DNA of 64,000 nt from assembly GCA_003558125.1 (NCBI GenBank), contig PWMQ01000072.1, positions 159,972-223,971 of the forward strand, read 5' to 3'. Numbering within the stretch: position 1 is the stretch's first letter; each line of letters opens with the position of its first letter. Positions 1 through 8,005 of this stretch are shown piece after piece. This stretch comes from Natronospira sp. GTDB lineage: Bacteria > Pseudomonadota > Gammaproteobacteria > Natronospirales > Natronospiraceae. The notes beneath the pieces were generated by a model. That model was given only the letters and a program-made list of their open reading frames with translations, made no database searches and was not told the origin of the DNA. The position numbers and the translations under genes are program-made.

Positions 1-57
1 CGCTTTCTGGAAAGCCTCGGCCGACAGGCGCCTGAGTTCGAGGAGGAACCGACATGA
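1..57 (+). CDS. 3' end of an upstream gene (partial)
   Basis: The frame that opens at base 1 runs for 18 codons, ending in ...EFEEEPT, and stops with TGA at 55-57. The stop overlaps the tsaB start in an ATGA junction, so the two genes are probably translationally coupled. The visible part is too short to identify. In Escherichia coli the gene next to tsaB encodes a DinG-family helicase (YoaA), which would be a reasonable guess, but nothing in these residues proves it. Confidence 0.55.
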   Translation, partial: RFLESLGRQAPEFEEEPT

Positions 58-755
58 GCAGGCTTGCCATTGATACCGCCACCGAGGCCTGCTCGGCGGC
101 GCTGGAGCATGGCGGTCGGGTCTATCACCGCTATGAAGTTGCGCCCCGTCGCCATGCGGATCTCATGCTCCCCATGATAGAAAGCCTGCTGGCAGAGGCG
201 GGCTGCGACCGCCGCGAGATTGAGTGGATTGCTTTCGGCCGCGGGCCGGGTGCCTTCACGGGGGTGCGCATTGCGGCCGGCATCGCTCACGGCCTCTCTC
301 TGGGGGTCGGCTGCGGTCTGGTGCCGGTATCCAATCTGGAAGCTCTCGCAGTGGCTGCCGCGACAGAGCGGGGAGAAGCCCAGGTGCTTACCGCCATCGA
401 TGCCCGCATGGGCGAGGTCTACTGGGCCGGTTTCGGCGTTGATGGTGATCAGCTGAAAGTGATCGCGCCCGAACAGGTCTGTCCACCCAGTGCCGTCAGG
501 GCGGGAGATATCGCGGTAAAGCAGGCGCTGGCCGTGGGGACCGGATGGGGCACCCATGGTGATGCCTTGATAGAGACACTGGGTGTTAGCCCCGCGACCA
601 TAATCCCGGATGCACTGCCGGATGCAGCCGTCATGCTTCGTATTGCCATGACCCGCGTCGCCCAGGGGACCCGCCCACAGGCACCCAGCGCGGCACAGCC
701 GGTTTACCTGCGGGACAAGGTTGCCGTCCCTGGCGGTGGGACAAATCCATCCTGA
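54..755 (+). CDS. tsaB: tRNA threonylcarbamoyladenosine biosynthesis protein TsaB
   Basis: The product is a 233-residue ASKHA-fold protein. In the family TsaB acts in the cytoplasm as partner of TsaD (with TsaE) to make the t6A modification at position 37 of ANN-decoding tRNAs. The N-terminus LAIDTATEACSAAL and the RGPGAFTGVRIAAG block near residue 63 are typical TsaB signatures, the length matches the family, and it ends with the usual YLRDKVA-like stretch. The start overlaps the preceding stop by four bases, and a GAGGAGG ribosome-binding sequence lies at 39-45. The PhoB promoter follows, so tsaB ends an upstream operon. Confidence 0.95.
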   Translation: MSRLAIDTATEACSAALEHGGRVYHRYEVAPRRHADLMLPMIESLLAEAGCDRREIEWIAFGRGPGAFTGVRIAAGIAHGLSLGVGCGLVPVSNLEALAVAAATERGEAQVLTAIDARMGEVYWAGFGVDGDQLKVIAPEQVCPPSAVRAGDIAVKQALAVGTGWGTHGDALIETLGVSPATIIPDALPDAAVMLRIAMTRVAQGTRPQAPSAAQPVYLRDKVAVPGGGTNPS

Positions 756-777
756 TTGTCATCATCCGGGCACGAAA

Positions 778-811
778 CTGTCATTTCGCTGTAATATTGC
801 ACTGATGTAAT
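778..811 (+). promoter_or_regulatory. PhoB box and promoter of phoBR
   Basis: Two 7-base half sites, CTGTCAT (778-784) and CTGTAAT (789-795), are spaced exactly 11 bases apart by TTCG, which fits the Pho-box consensus. A -10-like TGTAAT lies at 806-811, ten bases after the box, the spacing expected when PhoB replaces the -35 element. This indicates positive autoregulation of phoBR under phosphate limitation. Confidence 0.85.
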
Positions 812-840
812 CCGCATGGGTTTCAAGCATGGAAGGTTCC

Positions 841-1530
841 ATGAGCGGAAAACAGATATTGATAGTTGAGGATGACGCGGCCATCCGGGAGATGATCGCA
901 TTTTCTCTTAAGCGGGCCGGTTTTGCGGTCAGTGAGGCGGAGGATGCGGAGCAGGCCCGGTTGAGAATCGCAGAGCAGCTGCCTGATCTGGTGATCCTGG
1001 ACTGGATGCTGCCCGATACCAGTGGCCTGGAATATGCCCGCTTTCTGAAGCGGGAAGAGCTGACCCGCCGGTTGCCGGTGATCATGTTGACTGCTCGTTC
1101 CGAGGAGGATGACAAGATCCGCGGCTTTGAGAGCGGTGTGGACGATTACATCACCAAGCCTTTCTCCTCTCGTGAAATGATCGCCCGGATCGAAGCCGTG
1201 CTGCGTCGTGCAGCGCCGGAGAGCGAAGACGAGCAGGTCAAGATCAATGGCCTGGAAGTGAACCTTGCCAGTCACCGGGTCTCTGCCGATGGTCAGTCCG
1301 TGGACCTTGGTCCCACGGAATATCGCTTGCTCACCTTTTTCATGACCCACCCTGATCGGGTCTACACTCGCGGGCAGTTGCTGGACCGGGTCTGGGGCAG
1401 CAATGTCTATGTGGAGGAGCGTACGGTGGATGTGCATATCCGCCGTCTGCGCAAGGCCTTGGCGCCCGTGGGCTATGACAACTATGTGCAGACGGTGCGG
1501 GGAACCGGTTACCGTTTTTCTTCCGACTGA
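841..1530 (+). CDS. phoB: Phosphate regulon response regulator PhoB
   Basis: The product is an OmpR/PhoB-type response regulator of 229 residues. The receiver domain shows the acidic pair EDD near residue 10, the phospho-acceptor Asp54 in VILDWMLPD, and the conserved Lys in YITKPFS near residue 106. A winged-helix DNA-binding domain follows, ending VRGTGYRFSSD. Phosphorylated PhoB binds Pho boxes and activates phosphate-starvation genes. I chose ATG 841 because GGAAGG at 830-835 is well placed; an in-frame ATG at 829 would add four residues. It is followed by phoR after 39 bases and preceded by its own Pho box. Confidence 0.96.
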   Translation: MSGKQILIVEDDAAIREMIAFSLKRAGFAVSEAEDAEQARLRIAEQLPDLVILDWMLPDTSGLEYARFLKREELTRRLPVIMLTARSEEDDKIRGFESGVDDYITKPFSSREMIARIEAVLRRAAPESEDEQVKINGLEVNLASHRVSADGQSVDLGPTEYRLLTFFMTHPDRVYTRGQLLDRVWGSNVYVEERTVDVHIRRLRKALAPVGYDNYVQTVRGTGYRFSSD

Positions 1531-1569
1531 TGAGCGCCCGGTGACCCCGGGGAAAGGGAGGGTCGGTCA

Positions 1570-2868
1570 ATGCGAGCGCTCTGGTCGCTGGAACTGCTCA
1601 GGATTGTGCTGCTTCTGGTGCCGGCGGGCCTTCTGGGCTGGTTGAGCATCGGTCTGGCACCCGGGCTGGTTGTTGGCTTGTCCCTGTATGCCGCCTGGCA
1701 TCTCTGGCAACTTTATCGTCTGGAGCGCTGGTTTCGGCTGGATCGGAAGAGAAACCCTCCGGTGGGGTCCGGTCTCTGGGGAGAGGTTTTTGATCATTAC
1801 TATCGACTCCAGCAACGTCATCTAAACCGAAAACGCCGCCTTGCCCGTGTGCTCCGGGAATTCCGCAGTTCCACCGAGGCCATGCCTGATGGCACCGTGG
1901 TGCTGGACCGGCAGGGTCATATCGTCTGGTTCAATCAATCGGCCCAGGCAATGATTGGTCTCAAGGGCAGCCAGGACCTGGGGCAGCCCATCAGCAATCT
2001 CTTGAGGGAGCCACGCTTTCTCAAGCAGCTTTCCTCGAGAGAGGCCCCGGAAACCATTGAAGTCGGTTCACCAATCCATCGTGACCGGTGGCTCAATCTG
2101 AGCGTCGTCCCCTATGGCGAGGGTCAGCGCTTGCTGTTGATCCGAGATGTGACCCGTTTGCACCGCCTGGAACGCATGCGGCGCGATTTTGTCGCCAATG
2201 CCTCCCACGAGCTTCGCTCTCCCTTGACTGTGGTACAGGGCTATCTGGACGCACTGGGAGAGGATCCCCATGTGCAGTCCGAATGGCAGCGGCCGGTGGA
2301 GGAGATGCAGCGACAGACCCAGCGCATGACTTCAATTGTCAATGACATGCTGGAACTGTCTCGGTTGGAGACAGAGGAGCCGGATGCGATCCGGGATCCG
2401 GTGGATGTGAGAGGCATGCTCAACCGCCTCAGGGAGGAAGCCCTGGCGCTGGGGAAAGGGCCGCGGGATGTGCAGGTTGAAGTAAGTGGACGGCCCATGA
2501 TGCTGGGTGTGGAATCAGAGCTCTATAGCGCCTTCTCCAATCTCGTATTCAACGCCATGCGTTACACGCCGGAATCCGGCAGTGTTCGGCTTGTCTGGGA
2601 TATTACGCCGGCCGGTTCAGGGCGTTTCTCCGTAATTGATACGGGTCAGGGTGTTGAGCCCAAGCATATCCCTCATCTTACTCAGCGTTTTTACCGTGCC
2701 GATCCGGCTCGGACCCGAAAAGAAGGCGGCACCGGTCTGGGCCTGGCAATTGCGAAACATGTCATACAGCGACATGGCGGTCGTCTGGAGATTGAAAGTC
2801 AGCCCGGCAAGGGCAGCACTTTCCGTTGCATACTTCCTGCCGATCGTGTTCAGGCATCACCAAATTGA
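1570..2868 (+). CDS. phoR: Phosphate regulon sensor histidine kinase PhoR
   Basis: The product is a 432-residue inner-membrane sensor kinase that phosphorylates PhoB. Two hydrophobic segments lie within residues 8-45, followed by a PAS-like domain (about 95-195). The HisKA box NASHELRSPL carries the phospho-acceptor His213, and an HATPase domain has the N box NLVFNAMRYTP and the G box GTGLGLAIAKH. There is no large periplasmic sensor domain, as expected for PhoR, which senses the state of the Pst transporter through PhoU. AGGGAGGG upstream at about 1555-1562 supports ATG 1570. Confidence 0.95.
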   Translation: MRALWSLELLRIVLLLVPAGLLGWLSIGLAPGLVVGLSLYAAWHLWQLYRLERWFRLDRKRNPPVGSGLWGEVFDHYYRLQQRHLNRKRRLARVLREFRSSTEAMPDGTVVLDRQGHIVWFNQSAQAMIGLKGSQDLGQPISNLLREPRFLKQLSSREAPETIEVGSPIHRDRWLNLSVVPYGEGQRLLLIRDVTRLHRLERMRRDFVANASHELRSPLTVVQGYLDALGEDPHVQSEWQRPVEEMQRQTQRMTSIVNDMLELSRLETEEPDAIRDPVDVRGMLNRLREEALALGKGPRDVQVEVSGRPMMLGVESELYSAFSNLVFNAMRYTPESGSVRLVWDITPAGSGRFSVIDTGQGVEPKHIPHLTQRFYRADPARTRKEGGTGLGLAIAKHVIQRHGGRLEIESQPGKGSTFRCILPADRVQASPN

Positions 2869-3024
2869 AACAAAGGCTTCACGTACTCGTCATTCATTGG
2901 GCCTAGGATGCCCCTGTCACTTCGGGACCTTTTATAGGAATCCCTGGTGGAAGGGGCCCGGGAATTTGTCCGGCGCGCCAATACCTGACTCGATAAATTA
3001 CTGAGGCTGTAAGGAGAATATTGA

Positions 3025-4137
3025 ATGAACATGATCAAGTTCGGCACGCTTGCCCTCACTGCCGCTATTGGCGTCTCCGTTGCGGTGCCGGCCATGGCCG
3101 ATCCCAAGCCCCGGGGGCGGATACATCTCGACTACGCCTTGCATGATGAAGATAATATCGATCTGGCGGATGGTCATCGACTCCGTCGTGCCCGTCTGGG
3201 TGTGAGTGGCAGTGTTGACGACAACTGGTCCTATCAGTCGGAAATCGACTTCGCGGAAAATGGTGTTGGCTTTCGCGATGTCTATCTGCGTTATACGGGC
3301 CTGGAGAATGGTGACCTCACTATCGGCCATTTCAAGGTGCCTTTCGGCATGGATGAGCTGACCAGCTCGAATCACCTTGCTTTCATCGAGCGGTCCCTGC
3401 CCACCAGCTTTGCTCAGTCCCGTCGTACCGGCTTCGGTTACCGCAGCGGTGGTGATAACTGGGGATTCGCCAGCATGCTCTTTGGCCAGGGGGTCGGAAC
3501 CAACAATGACCGTGTTTCTGACGGTGCTGACGAGGGTTTTGGTATTGGCGCCCGCATTTTCGGCACCCCGGTGAACAATGACAACAGTATTCTCCACCTG
3601 GGCGCGGCCTTTACCAGCGAAGACACTGCTTCCAGTGAGGACGAAACCGCACGCTTTCGGGCCCGTCCCGAGTCCCGGGTCACGGGTATTCGACTCGTGG
3701 ATACCGGCACCATCGATGAGGTTGACCGAATCAACCGCTTTGGCCTGGAGGCCGGTTATCAGGTTGGTGCCCTGACTCTGCAAGGTGAGTATCTGTCAGT
3801 GAGCGCGGACCGGAAAAGCGGCTTCAGCGATGTGGATTTTGATGGCTATTACGCCCAAGCCAGTTACGTCTTCGGGGGCTCGAAGCGGGCCTACCGTGGC
3901 GGTGCCTTCCGTAACCCGGAAGTCGGATCCTGGGAAGTTGCCCTGCGCTACAGTCATATTGATCTGAATGATGGCGATTTCCAGGGTGGTGAACAGGACA
4001 ATATCACCCTCGGCTTGAACTACTATGCCGCCAAGAATGTTCGGTTCATGTGGAACTATATCGCGGTGGACGCCGATATGGGTGGCGTATCGGACAAGCC
4101 CAATATCTTCCTCTTCCGGACTCAGGTTTCCTTCTGA
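3025..4137 (+). CDS. Outer-membrane porin of the phosphate-selective OprO/OprP family
   Basis: The product has 370 residues and a clear signal peptide (MNMIKFGTLALTAAIGV..., cleavage after AMA about residue 25). The mature part has the alternating aromatic pattern of a beta-barrel and ends in a terminal Phe (RTQVSF), the usual BamA recognition end. The repeated RLRRARLGVSGSV and LRYTGLENGDLTIGHFKVPFG stretches are typical of the phosphate/polyphosphate-selective porin family (OprO/OprP). Its place between phoR and pstS suggests it admits phosphate across the outer membrane. The anion-binding residues were not traced, so substrate is inferred. AAGGAG precedes the start at about 3011. Only a half Pho site (CTGTCAC, 2914-2920) is visible upstream. 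Confidence 0.85.
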   Translation: MNMIKFGTLALTAAIGVSVAVPAMADPKPRGRIHLDYALHDEDNIDLADGHRLRRARLGVSGSVDDNWSYQSEIDFAENGVGFRDVYLRYTGLENGDLTIGHFKVPFGMDELTSSNHLAFIERSLPTSFAQSRRTGFGYRSGGDNWGFASMLFGQGVGTNNDRVSDGADEGFGIGARIFGTPVNNDNSILHLGAAFTSEDTASSEDETARFRARPESRVTGIRLVDTGTIDEVDRINRFGLEAGYQVGALTLQGEYLSVSADRKSGFSDVDFDGYYAQASYVFGGSKRAYRGGAFRNPEVGSWEVALRYSHIDLNDGDFQGGEQDNITLGLNYYAAKNVRFMWNYIAVDADMGGVSDKPNIFLFRTQVSF

Positions 4138-4165
4138 CACCCTCTTAGTAGTAGGTGCTTTTGTG

Positions 4166-4200
4166 AAAGGCCCTGTCTTCGGCAGGGCCTTTTCTTGTTT
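4166..4200 (+). terminator. Rho-independent terminator after the porin gene
   Basis: AAAGGCCCTG (4166-4175) pairs perfectly with CAGGGCCTTT (4183-4192) around a 7-base loop, and T-rich sequence follows. It lies 29 bases after the porin stop codon. Confidence 0.9.
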
Positions 4201-4358
4201 TGCTGGTCCCGCCCTATAGACCAGCGGCATGGTGGTTCTGGCCGGGGCCATAGATAGGCCATGGCAAGCCGAAGGCAAAGCCCTGCCGGCTCCAAGGCCG
4301 GGACGCAAGCTGTCATTGCCATGGAAGGGTAATATCCCGACTGATCAACGCCTGGGAG

Positions 4359-4402
4359 CGGTCACAAAACTGTCAAATCACTTTCCTACCATTGTCATTC
4401 TT
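4359..4402 (+). promoter_or_regulatory. Tandem PhoB boxes upstream of pstS
   Basis: Four 7-base units start at 4359 (CGGTCAC), 4370 (CTGTCAA), 4381 (CTTTCCT, degenerate) and 4392 (TTGTCAT). They are exactly 11 bases apart, with A/T-rich four-base spacers AAAA, ATCA, ACCA and TCTT. This is the architecture of a strong multi-dimer PhoB activation site. The rest of the 345-base gap between porin and pstS holds only the terminator and the leader. Confidence 0.8.
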
Positions 4403-4482
4403 CAGGCCGACAATGCTCCTGCGTATCGGGGAGACACTGGGTTTCCCTGCATTGACTCGCAAACCTGAAGAGGGAAGTGACC

Positions 4483-5445
4483 ATGCTGAGAAAGCTGATG
4501 ACCGCCGGAATTGTCGCCGGACTGGCTGCCCCCGTCGTGGCGGTAGCCGATGTGGACCCCAACCTGCCCGAATACGAGGCCGTCTCCGGGATTTCCGGAA
4601 ACCTGTCCTCCCAGGGCTCGGATACCCTGAACAACCTCATGGCCCTGTGGGCCGAGGAATTCCAGGACTTCTATCCCAACGTCAATATCCAGATCCAGGG
4701 TGCCGGCACCTCCACCGCCCCGCCCGCCCTGGCCGAAGGGACCGCCAACTTCGGGCCCATGAGCCGTGGCATGCGTGACAGCGAAATGGCCGACTTCGAG
4801 CGGGCACATGGTTATGAAGCCACACTGGTGCCGGTGGCCATCGACGTGCTTGCGGTCTACGTCAATCGGGACAATCCCATCGACGGTCTTACCATTCCGC
4901 AGATAGACGCCATTTTCTCCGACACCCGCCGCTGTGGTCACGATGAAACCATCACCCGCTGGGGGCAGGTCGGCCTGAGTGGTGCCTGGTCCAACCGGGA
5001 TATCACTCTCTACAGTCGTAATGCCGTCTCCGGGACCTATGGCTACTTCCGTCAGCATGCCCTCTGCGATGGCGACTTCAAGGATGCCATCAACGAGCAG
5101 CCCGGTTCCGCCTCCGTGGTGCAGGGCGTCACGGAATCCCGTAATGGCATTGGCTACTCGGGCATTGGTTACAACACCTCGGGCGTGAAAGCCATCAAGG
5201 TCGGTCGTGAGGATGGCGAGCTTTTCGAGCCCAACGCCGAGAACGCAGCTACCGGCGATTATCCGCTGGCTCGCTTCCTGTACGTGGCGGTGAACAAGCA
5301 CCCCAACGAGGAACTGCCGCCCCTGGAGCGTGAGTTTTTCAGGCTGGTGCTGTCCCGACAGGGCCAGGAAGTGACCGTTCGTGACGGCTTCATCCCCCTG
5401 CCGGCCTCCGTCGCTGAACAGTGGAGAGATCGTCTGGGCCTGTAA
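4483..5445 (+). CDS. pstS: Phosphate ABC transporter periplasmic substrate-binding protein PstS
   Basis: The product has 320 residues with a signal peptide ending near AVADV. The mature protein contains the phosphate-loop hallmarks [16 protein letters not shown] and [15 protein letters not shown] near the N-terminus. A second loop, [17 protein letters not shown], also has the form seen in PstS of the Pseudomonas type. It binds inorganic phosphate in the periplasm and delivers it to PstCA. AGAGGGAAG upstream supports ATG 4483 over the in-frame GTG at 4477. A terminator follows, so pstS forms its own transcription unit, which allows the binding protein to be made in excess of the membrane subunits. 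Confidence 0.95.
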   Translation: MLRKLMTAGIVAGLAAPVVAVADVDPNLPEYEAVSGISGNLSSQGSDTLNNLMALWAEEFQDFYPNVNIQIQGAGTSTAPPALAEGTANFGPMSRGMRDSEMADFERAHGYEATLVPVAIDVLAVYVNRDNPIDGLTIPQIDAIFSDTRRCGHDETITRWGQVGLSGAWSNRDITLYSRNAVSGTYGYFRQHALCDGDFKDAINEQPGSASVVQGVTESRNGIGYSGIGYNTSGVKAIKVGREDGELFEPNAENAATGDYPLARFLYVAVNKHPNEELPPLEREFFRLVLSRQGQEVTVRDGFIPLPASVAEQWRDRLGL

Positions 5446-5478
5446 CACAGCCCCTTCACGTTCATTGATGTGGCAGAG

Positions 5479-5506
5479 CGCCCGGTGACAGCCGGGCGTT
5501 TTTTTT
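5479..5506 (+). terminator. Rho-independent terminator after pstS
   Basis: CGCCCGG (5479-5485) pairs with CCGGGCG (5492-5498), and eight T residues follow directly (5499-5506). It separates pstS from pstCAB-phoU. Confidence 0.93.
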
Positions 5507-5550
5507 AATGTAATCAATGGCGTGTTTCATTAATGAGATCCTTAACCATT

Positions 5551-5595
5551 GTGTCGCGAAACTGTCATGTTTCTGTCATGAGTGCTCCGTAGCAT
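5551..5595 (+). promoter_or_regulatory. PhoB boxes and promoter of pstCAB-phoU
   Basis: Two perfect half sites CTGTCAT at 5562-5568 and 5573-5579 are separated by GTTT, an ideal Pho box. A weaker unit GTGTCGC lies another 11 bases upstream at 5551. A -10-like TAGCAT is at 5590-5595, ten bases after the box. The site makes the in-frame GTG at 5582 unusable as the pstC start because transcription should begin near 5602. Confidence 0.88.
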
Positions 5596-5665
5596 TGCCG
5601 GCGCAACGAGCGGACCCGTTCAGGACGGGCCACAAATGGAAGCAGGCACTCGGGACAGATCAACG

Positions 5666-7969
5666 ATGAGCAAGCAGAGTGAAGCAGGGTCGCCGGAGGC
5701 GGGCCACGGTGACGACGGCCTGATGCCCGGGCCGGAGGCCCGGACCCGGCTGCGTCGCTGGCGTCGAACCAAGGACTGGTTTGCCAAGGGTTTTGTGGCC
5801 ATGGCGGGGATCGGTGTGATTATCTCCCTGGCGACCATCTTCGTGTATCTGTTCAGCGAAGTGACTCCCCTGTTCAAGGGTGCGGATCTGGATGAGCCGA
5901 TCAGTTACGAAATGCCGGGTTTTGATCAGGCCGAGACACTCTATTTCGCCACTGATCGGCATAACGCCGTGGGCGTTCGCTATACGAGCGAGGGCCAGGC
6001 GATATATTTCCAGCCGGAGTCCGGTGAAGTCCTGCGAACCGAAATGCTGGACATTCCCCTCGGCGTGGCGATTACCAGCTTTGCGACCGGCGAGCCGCGG
6101 ACCGGGTTGGCCGCATTTGGCCTGTCTGACGGTACAGCCCTGGTGGTTCAACTCGAGTATGAGATCACTTATCCGGACAATCAACGCCAAGTAACCCCTC
6201 GCCTCAGGTTCCCGTTGGGCGAAGAACCCATTCGGGTCGCCGAAGAACGTATTGCGGTGCGCAATATCGCCGTCCAGGAGGGGGGGCGCGGTTATGCCCT
6301 GATAACCGAGACCACCAACGGGGCATTGACTTATGCGCGCTACGAGGCCCGGCGTCACTTCATGACTGACGAGGTGGAGCTGACTCGTAGCATGCATGCG
6401 CTGCCGACGCCCCCCGGTGAGATCTCCTCCATGCTGGTGGACATTACCCTGCGCAACCTGGTGATCGGCGACCAGCAGGGTAGTCTCCATTATTATGATA
6501 TCCACCGTCCGGAGCAGGCTCGCCTGGTGGACAGTACCAGCGTGGTGGAAGGGGTGGAGGGCGGCGTCACCGCCATGGAATACCTGTTGGGCACCGTGTC
6601 TATCATCGTCGGCGGGGCCGATGGTTCCCTGACCCAATGGTTCCTGGTTCGCGACGAGGACAATGTTCGGCGTCTGACCCGCATTCGCGAGTTCGATCGT
6701 CATCCGGGTGCCATTACCCATATCTTCCCGGAATATGCCCGCAAGGGATTTATTGTCGGTGATGAAAGTGGTCATGTGGGGGTGCATTACGGAACATCAG
6801 CCCGCACTCTGGCCATGGAGCAGGTTTCCGATCAGCCCATCCGGCGGGTAGCCGTCTCACCGCGCAACAACAGCTTCCTGTTCACGGATGCGCCGGACCG
6901 GCTCACGTTCGGCCGCATGACCAATCCCCACCCGGAAATATCCTTCGGCGCCCTGTGGAACCGGGTCTGGTACGAGGGCCGTGATCGGCCGGAGTATGTG
7001 TGGCAATCATCTTCGGCCACCGACGAGTTCGAGCCCAAGTTCAGCTTCGTGCCCCTGTCCGTCGGGACCCTCAAGGCCGCGTTCTACGCCATGCTTTTTG
7101 CCATGCCATTGGCAATCATGGGCGCCATCTACACGGCCTATTTCATGACGCCCCGCCTGCGCGGCGTGGTCAAGCCAACCATCGAGATCATGGAGGCCCT
7201 GCCGACGGTCATTCTGGGTTTTCTCGCCGGGCTGTGGATGGCGCCCTTTGTGGAGAACAACCTGCCGGCGGTATTCAGCATTCTGATCCTGATGCCCGTC
7301 TTCATGATGGCGGCCGCTTTTTTGTGGACACGTGTGCTCCCGGTCACTCTGCGTGAGCGGGTGCCGCCAGGCTGGGAGGCCGCCATACTGGTGCCGGTGG
7401 TGCTGGTGGTGGGCTATGTCTGCGTCAGTGCCAGCCCCTGGGTAGAGGTGGCCCTGTTTGACGGTGACATGCGCCAGTGGTTTACCGAGCAGGGTATCGC
7501 CTACGACCAGCGTAACGCTCTGGTTGTGGGCTTCGCCATGGGCTTTGCAGTGATTCCCACCATCTTCTCCATTGCCGAGGACGCGGTGTTCAACGTGCCC
7601 AAGCACCTGACTCAGGGCTCCCTGGCTCTCGGCGCAACACCGTGGCAGACCATGGTGGGAGTCGTGCTGCTTACCGCCAGCCCGGGGATCTTTTCCGGGG
7701 TAATGATCGGCTTCGGCCGAGCCGTGGGCGAGACCATGATTGTGTTGATGGCCACCGGGAACAGCCCGGTGGTGAATTTCAATATCTTCGAGGGAATGCG
7801 CACCCTGTCGGCCAACATTGCCGTGGAGATGGGCGAGGCCGCCCGCGGCGGGACGCATTACCGGATTCTCTTCCTGGCGGCGCTGGTTCTGTTCATGGCG
7901 ACCTTTGTCCTCAACACCATTGCCGAAATCGTCCGCCAGCGTCTGCGGCGCAAGTACAGCTCACTCTGA
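5666..7969 (+). CDS. pstC: Phosphate ABC transporter permease PstC, extended form
   Basis: The product is an inner-membrane permease of about 767 residues, more than twice the usual 300-320. After the first membrane segment (about residues 45-67) comes an insertion of nearly 390 residues. It holds repeated beta-rich blocks such as TALVVQLEYEI, GSLHYYDIHRP, GSLTQWFLVRD and ESGHVGVHYG that resemble WD/beta-propeller blades and should face the periplasm. The canonical BPD_transp_1 permease core follows from about residue 455, with the EAA-loop motif [13 protein letters not shown] near 650. Extended PstC proteins are known in Pseudomonas relatives. ATG 5636 (with AGGA at 5622) is an alternative start. 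The gene is first in the pstC-pstA-pstB-phoU operon. Confidence 0.9.
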   Translation: MSKQSEAGSPEAGHGDDGLMPGPEARTRLRRWRRTKDWFAKGFVAMAGIGVIISLATIFVYLFSEVTPLFKGADLDEPISYEMPGFDQAETLYFATDRHNAVGVRYTSEGQAIYFQPESGEVLRTEMLDIPLGVAITSFATGEPRTGLAAFGLSDGTALVVQLEYEITYPDNQRQVTPRLRFPLGEEPIRVAEERIAVRNIAVQEGGRGYALITETTNGALTYARYEARRHFMTDEVELTRSMHALPTPPGEISSMLVDITLRNLVIGDQQGSLHYYDIHRPEQARLVDSTSVVEGVEGGVTAMEYLLGTVSIIVGGADGSLTQWFLVRDEDNVRRLTRIREFDRHPGAITHIFPEYARKGFIVGDESGHVGVHYGTSARTLAMEQVSDQPIRRVAVSPRNNSFLFTDAPDRLTFGRMTNPHPEISFGALWNRVWYEGRDRPEYVWQSSSATDEFEPKFSFVPLSVGTLKAAFYAMLFAMPLAIMGAIYTAYFMTPRLRGVVKPTIEIMEALPTVILGFLAGLWMAPFVENNLPAVFSILILMPVFMMAAAFLWTRVLPVTLRERVPPGWEAAILVPVVLVVGYVCVSASPWVEVALFDGDMRQWFTEQGIAYDQRNALVVGFAMGFAVIPTIFSIAEDAVFNVPKHLTQGSLALGATPWQTMVGVVLLTASPGIFSGVMIGFGRAVGETMIVLMATGNSPVVNFNIFEGMRTLSANIAVEMGEAARGGTHYRILFLAALVLFMATFVLNTIAEIVRQRLRRKYSSL

Positions 7970-8005
7970 TCCCGCCATCGGGACGGTATTGACGGGAAAC
8001 ATGCA

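Noticed and set aside
2914..2931. Possible Pho box before the porin gene
   Set aside because: Only one half site (CTGTCAC) is good. The second half GGACCTT does not match, and another TCAT-like site upstream is out of the 11-base phase.
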